Shown: one piece after another, positions 6,281 to 10,221 of the stretch
Numbering within the stretch: the first letter of the stretch is position 1
Layout: every line of letters starts with the position of its first letter
NCBI GenBank assembly: GCA_003644215.1
Contig: QNBU01000016.1
Span: 1-10,221, forward strand
DNA from: Planctomycetota bacterium
GTDB lineage: Bacteria; Planctomycetota; Phycisphaerae; Sedimentisphaerales; Anaerohalosphaeraceae
Direction: 5' to 3'
Length of the DNA: 10,221 nt
Program-made: the position numbers and the translations under genes
Notes under the pieces: generated by a model
Told to the model about the DNA's origin: nothing
Databases searched by the model: none
The model's input: only the letters and a program-made list of their open reading frames with translations

Positions 6281-8143
6281 TTAAGCTGTCAAGTCGTATG
6301 TTATATTGTACACTTCACCATCAAATTCAATTTTAACCTGATAACCGGTATTATGAAAGATAGCCAACATTGGTTTGTTGGCCGCCAGCACCTTTGCGTA
6401 AAACTGCTTTACCCCGCGTTGCTTAGCGATCTTTGCAAGATACGCAAGCAGAAAAGTACCCATTCCTTTTTTCTGCCATTCATCCTGGACAAGAAACGCC
6501 ACTTCAGCCGCCTGCGTTTTGGGATCGAGGTAGTACTGGGCAATCGCCACAACCTGATCGCCAGAGACGCCCGGGACCGTACCGACAATAGAAATATCCT
6601 GGGTGTAATCGATGTTTGTCAACTGCTGAATGTCCCGATGAGGAAATGCGACTGTTTGGGCCATGTAGCGTGTTCGGATCGAGGCGGGGCTTAATGAATA
6701 CAGCATTTTGGACAGTGCCGCATCATCGGTTGGCTTAATCGGCCTGAAGAATATCTCCGTGCCGTCATGCAGCGTGTCATACTGTTCCAATTCTTCGGGG
6801 TATGTGATTTCTTCGGCGTTCATCTCAATTTGGTCGGCATAGATGTACTTCTGTGCCTTTGCCGCTTTAATAAGCTGGGGTCTGAACTTAGGATGAGCGA
6901 TATTGATCAATGCCATCACGCGTTCCCGGATGCTTTTTCCGTGCAGGCAGGCCACACCATATTCGGTAACGACATAGTGAACATCGCCGCGGGTGGTTAC
7001 GACTCCGGCGCCTTCGGTCAGGCGGGGGACAATTCGACTGACCTGGCCATTCTTTGCCGTTGACGGCATTGTGATAATGGCCTTGCCGCCTCTGCTTCGG
7101 GCGGCGCCGCGGTTAAAGTCCACCTGTCCGCCGATGCCGCTGTAGAATTGATAACCCAATGAGTCCGAGCAAACCTGTCCCGTCAGATCAATTTCCAGGC
7201 CGACATTGATCGCTACCATTTTGTCATGACTGCTTATCGTTTGTATGTCATTAACATATTCGGTCGGATAAAACTCGAAAAATGGATTATCATCAATATA
7301 ATCATAAAGACGCCTTGATCCCATACAAAAGCTGGCAATGATTTTTCCGTTATTGATGGACTTCTTTGAACAGGTAACAGCCCCGCATTCAATCAGATCA
7401 ATAATCCAGTCATCGAACATTTCGGTGTGAATGCCAAGGTCTTTTTTGTCCTTGAGGAACTCTGCAAGGGCCTGCGGGATACGCCCGATGCCGCATTCAA
7501 TGGTACTGCCGTCTTCGATAAGCCGGGCGATATTTTGGCCAATGCGGCGGAGGGTCTCGTCAGGTTTCGGAATGGTGGTCTCGATAAGCTCTTCGTCATA
7601 AGACACAAGTGCGTCAATGTTGTTGACATGAATAAAACTGTTTCCAAGTGTCCGCGGCATATTGCTGTTGACCTGAGCGATGATATATCGGGCATTTTCA
7701 GCGGCCGACTTGACAATATCTACAGAAATGCCCAAACTGCATAAACCGTTCACATCGGGAGGGCTTACACTTATCAAGGCAACATCGATGGGGGTCCGTC
7801 CGCTCTCGAATTCGTGCGGTATTTCGGACAGGAATATCGGGGTGTAATCGCAAATGCCCTTGGCCACAGCATCACGGACATTGTCGGCAATAAAAAAGCT
7901 GTTCACCTTGAATTTTTCACGGTACTTCTCATTGGCATAAGGTGCTTGGCCCATTGTTAGCAGATGGATAACATGTGCATCGTGAATATGGCCAGAATGC
8001 TCAACCATCGCACTGACAAGATGCTGCGGCTGGCCGCACCCGGTCCCGATGAATATGGTATTTCCCGGCTTAATCAATTTCATCACAACGGCAGCGTTGC
8101 TTAGTTTATCTCTGTATTTTTCTTTCCAGTTAAATTCCTGCAT
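6281..8143 (-). CDS. Acetyl-CoA hydrolase/CoA-transferase with C-terminal GNAT acetyltransferase domain
   Basis: 620 residues. Residues about 10-430 are an acetyl-CoA hydrolase/transferase of the 4-hydroxybutyrate/butyrate CoA-transferase type: GIHTEMF (238-243) carries the Glu (241) that forms the acyl-glutamyl/CoA intermediate in this family, and GIGGQVDFNRGA (336-347) is the C-terminal-half signature. Residues about 460-618 are a GNAT fold starting FFRPIKPTDD, with the acetyl-CoA pyrophosphate loop QKKGMG (557-562). The known reaction of the first part is CoA transfer between acetyl-CoA and another carboxylate (or slow hydrolysis); the GNAT part resembles the protein-lysine acetyltransferase domain of Pat. 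The ATG at 8143 is preceded by GAGAGA five bases upstream and follows the synthetase stop by 15 bases, so the two are probably co-translated. The acceptor acid and the GNAT target cannot be read from sequence. Plain CoA-transferases of this family are about 430 residues, so the extra 190 are the fused domain. Confidence 0.92.
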   Translation of the reverse strand: MQEFNWKEKYRDKLSNAAVVMKLIKPGNTIFIGTGCGQPQHLVSAMVEHSGHIHDAHVIHLLTMGQAPYANEKYREKFKVNSFFIADNVRDAVAKGICDYTPIFLSEIPHEFESGRTPIDVALISVSPPDVNGLCSLGISVDIVKSAAENARYIIAQVNSNMPRTLGNSFIHVNNIDALVSYDEELIETTIPKPDETLRRIGQNIARLIEDGSTIECGIGRIPQALAEFLKDKKDLGIHTEMFDDWIIDLIECGAVTCSKKSINNGKIIASFCMGSRRLYDYIDDNPFFEFYPTEYVNDIQTISSHDKMVAINVGLEIDLTGQVCSDSLGYQFYSGIGGQVDFNRGAARSRGGKAIITMPSTAKNGQVSRIVPRLTEGAGVVTTRGDVHYVVTEYGVACLHGKSIRERVMALINIAHPKFRPQLIKAAKAQKYIYADQIEMNAEEITYPEELEQYDTLHDGTEIFFRPIKPTDDAALSKMLYSLSPASIRTRYMAQTVAFPHRDIQQLTNIDYTQDISIVGTVPGVSGDQVVAIAQYYLDPKTQAAEVAFLVQDEWQKKGMGTFLLAYLAKIAKQRGVKQFYAKVLAANKPMLAIFHNTGYQVKIEFDGEVYNITYDLTA

Positions 8144-8158
8144 TGTTATCTCTCTTAA

Positions 8159-10221
8159 TCAAACTTTCTCTACACTCATTCTGGCGTCAACGGCAATTGC
8201 TGCTGTGCCTTCCGGTCCGATCACATACGGATTTATATCCAACTCCTGAAACTGAGGGAATTCTGTAACGAGTTGGGACAATCGTTGCAATCCCTCAGCG
8301 ATTGCATCGATATCCACACCTTTTTCGCCTCGCACCCCTTGCAGTATTTTATAGGTTTTCGTGTTGATGAGCATTTGCTTGGCTTCTTCACCCGTCAATG
8401 GTGCCGGATAGAAAGATACATCTTTAAGCACTTCGACCATAGTCCCGCCCATTCCAAACATCATCAACGGGCCGAAGTGAGGATCCCGATGCATCCCGAG
8501 AATCACCTCTTTTCCGCTCCGGCACATTTCCTGAACCAGAACACCGAGAATATCAGCATCCGGCATCTTCTTGGGGATTCGATACATCATCAGGTCAAAT
8601 GCATCCATTACCTCTTGGGCATTTTTGAGTCCGACTTTGACACCGCCGCAGTCTGATTTGTGCAGAATATCCGGTGACCATATTTTCATAACAACGGGAT
8701 ACCCAAGCTGCTGGGCCACATTGGCGGCCTGTTCCGCCGTGGTTACAATAGCACCTTTCGGTGTAACAAAGCCATACGCTTCGAGTATCTCTTTTGACTC
8801 CATTTCGCCAATCTCACGAGACTCTTTCCTGAGATGTCTTTCAACGATTGTTTCAACTTTTCTTCGGTTGACAGGAAAGAGCTTAACCACTCGCTTGGGT
8901 CGGCGACGCCATTTGACATAATCAACCATCGTTTTAATCGTCAAGACGGCACTCTCCGGGGAGTCATATTGTGGTATCCCGCTGTTCCTTAGTACATCGA
9001 TGGAGTCAGCGACCTGATTTGCACCAATAAAAGATGCAAAGACTGGCTTTTGGCTTTTTTTACCCAGAATCTTTGCCATGGCCTCCGCCGTAGCAACGGC
9101 TTCAGTCATGGCCTGTGGAGTCAATAAGACTAAGATGGCATCGACATTCGGGTCATCCAACACAACATCCAGTGCGAATTCATATTTATCAGCTAAGGCA
9201 TCCCCCAGAACATCGACCGGATTATGTATGTTGGCTGCCGGCGGCAAACCACCTGCCAATTTTTTTTTCGTTTCATCCGTCAGTTTAGCAAATGTCAAGC
9301 CCTGCTTTTCAATCGCATCTGCCGCCATAATCCCAGGCCCGCCCGCATTGGTAATAACAGCGACGCTGTTTCCGGCAGGCAGCGGCTGATTCGCAAATGC
9401 TTGGGCGTAATCAAACTGCTCACGGATAGAATTACAGCGAATGACCCCGGATCGTTCAAAAACAGCTTCATACGCCGTTTCGGCTCCTGCAAGACTTCCG
9501 GTATGAGACGAAGCGGCTTCTGCTCCGGCAGATGTACTGCCCGATTTGATCAGGATGATGGGTTTGCTGTGGGAAATTCGCTCCGCCTCTTCTACGAAAC
9601 GATTACCATCTGTGATATTTTCAAGATAACCGGCGATGACCTTGGTGTCGGGGTCTTCCCCGAAGGCTTTTATTAAATCTAATTCATCAATATCAGCTTT
9701 ATTGCCAATGCTGACAAGTTTGCTGAAACCGATACCGTGTGCGTTGGCGATATCAAGAAGGGCGGCCAGTAAGGCCCCTGATTGTGATAGATAGCCGATC
9801 GTTCCCTTTCTGGGCAGGTCGCCGGCAAAACTGGCGTTAAGATGGCTGGCCGGAGCAATAACCCCCAGGCAGTTCGGGCCGATGATACGAATGCCCCCAT
9901 GCTTGGCAATTTGGGTGATTTGTTGCTCAAGTTTCTGCCCCTCTTTTCCGATTTCTTTGAAACCGGCAGTGATGATGATGACGGACTTAACTCCTATTTT
10001 CACACACTCCTGCATAATCGAAGGGACAAACTTTGCGGGAATAATAATGATGACTAAATCGGGGGTCTTCCCAATCGCTTCAAGGGTGGGGTAACAGGTT
10101 AAATTTTCGATGGTTTTGGCCTTATGATTAACCGGGAGTATCTCACCCTTAAACCCTGCTTTGACCATATTGGTAAGGATTTCATATCCGACCTTACCTT
10201 TTGTCTGAGAAGCGCCAACAA
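8159..10221 (-). CDS. ADP-forming acetate/acyl-CoA synthetase, fused alpha-beta (N-terminus cut by window edge)
   Basis: Catalyses acyl-CoA + ADP + Pi <-> acid + ATP + CoA, most likely with acetate, in the cytoplasm. The frame is open to base 10221 and the codons before the first ATG (10168) read VGASQTKGKVGYEILTN, the start of a CoA-binding Rossmann fold, so the gene continues outside the window and probably lacks only a short N-terminus here. 686 codons are visible. Order: CoA-binding domain (about 1-110), succinyl-CoA-ligase-like domain with GYLSQSGALLAALLD (142-156), the SSHTGSLAG loop whose His (visible residue 239) matches the alpha phosphohistidine, then a C-terminal ATP-grasp part with HKSDCGGV (His 520, matching the beta phosphohistidine) and the ELDINPYVI end motif. 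Unlike E. coli Pat/YfiQ it has no GNAT domain: it ends in TGA right after the ATP-grasp part. It sits 15 bases before the CoA-transferase gene, implying one operon. Substrate specificity is inferred from the family only. Confidence 0.93.
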   Translation of the reverse strand, partial: VGASQTKGKVGYEILTNMVKAGFKGEILPVNHKAKTIENLTCYPTLEAIGKTPDLVIIIIPAKFVPSIMQECVKIGVKSVIIITAGFKEIGKEGQKLEQQITQIAKHGGIRIIGPNCLGVIAPASHLNASFAGDLPRKGTIGYLSQSGALLAALLDIANAHGIGFSKLVSIGNKADIDELDLIKAFGEDPDTKVIAGYLENITDGNRFVEEAERISHSKPIILIKSGSTSAGAEAASSHTGSLAGAETAYEAVFERSGVIRCNSIREQFDYAQAFANQPLPAGNSVAVITNAGGPGIMAADAIEKQGLTFAKLTDETKKKLAGGLPPAANIHNPVDVLGDALADKYEFALDVVLDDPNVDAILVLLTPQAMTEAVATAEAMAKILGKKSQKPVFASFIGANQVADSIDVLRNSGIPQYDSPESAVLTIKTMVDYVKWRRRPKRVVKLFPVNRRKVETIVERHLRKESREIGEMESKEILEAYGFVTPKGAIVTTAEQAANVAQQLGYPVVMKIWSPDILHKSDCGGVKVGLKNAQEVMDAFDLMMYRIPKKMPDADILGVLVQEMCRSGKEVILGMHRDPHFGPLMMFGMGGTMVEVLKDVSFYPAPLTGEEAKQMLINTKTYKILQGVRGEKGVDIDAIAEGLQRLSQLVTEFPQFQELDINPYVIGPEGTAAIAVDARMSVEKV

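Noticed and set aside
6259..6292. A TTGACA hexamer followed by TATGTA as an icd promoter.
   Set aside because: The spacer is 19 bases and the -10 is poor; a perfect -35 alone inside the end of the preceding gene is not enough for a promoter call.
8159..10168. Taking the ATG at 10168 as the start of the synthetase.
   Set aside because: The codons upstream to the window edge encode a conserved CoA-binding N-terminal motif (VGASQTKGKVGYE), so the true start is outside the window.

Overview
The window looks like ordinary chromosome of a Gram-negative (diderm) bacterium with roughly 50 % GC. All six recognisable genes are on the minus strand, and none is a mobile, phage or CRISPR element. The lipid A and heptose genes show that the organism makes LPS. 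The form of the heptose phosphatase (DRDDT motif, lost zinc cysteines, membrane-tail extension) and the N-terminus of LpxK remind me of Planctomycetota, perhaps the Phycisphaerae/Sedimentisphaerales side. That is recall-based inference and was not tested.

Reading in the direction of transcription (right to left), the first block (10221 to 6281) is an acetyl-CoA/acetate module. It holds an ADP-forming acyl-CoA synthetase (alpha and beta parts fused, N-terminus cut by the window edge). Fifteen bases later comes an acetyl-CoA hydrolase/CoA-transferase that carries a GNAT acetyltransferase domain at its C-terminus. After a 179-base gap with a possible attenuator-like leader comes a monomeric NADP-dependent isocitrate dehydrogenase (6101 to 3873). 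Together these enzymes sit at the acetyl-CoA node: acetate/acetyl-CoA interconversion with ATP yield, CoA transfer, and oxidation through the TCA cycle with NADPH output.

The second block (3821 to 1) is an LPS-core/lipid A operon behind a good sigma-70-type promoter (TTGACA-N18-TAAAAT). The order is lpxK (lipid A 4'-kinase, TTG start), hldE (fused heptose kinase/adenylyltransferase, ATGA overlap with lpxK), and a gmhB-like heptose bisphosphate phosphatase that starts right at the hldE stop. The gmhB-like frame stays open to base 1 and continues beyond the phosphatase domain into a long acidic Pro/Glu-rich linker and two predicted membrane helices, an unusual design.

The points most worth a second look are the membrane-tailed, zinc-site-less GmhB, the placement of a Pat-like GNAT domain on the CoA-transferase rather than on the adjacent synthetase, and the icd leader structure. 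I saw no convincing undescribed defence or mobile system.
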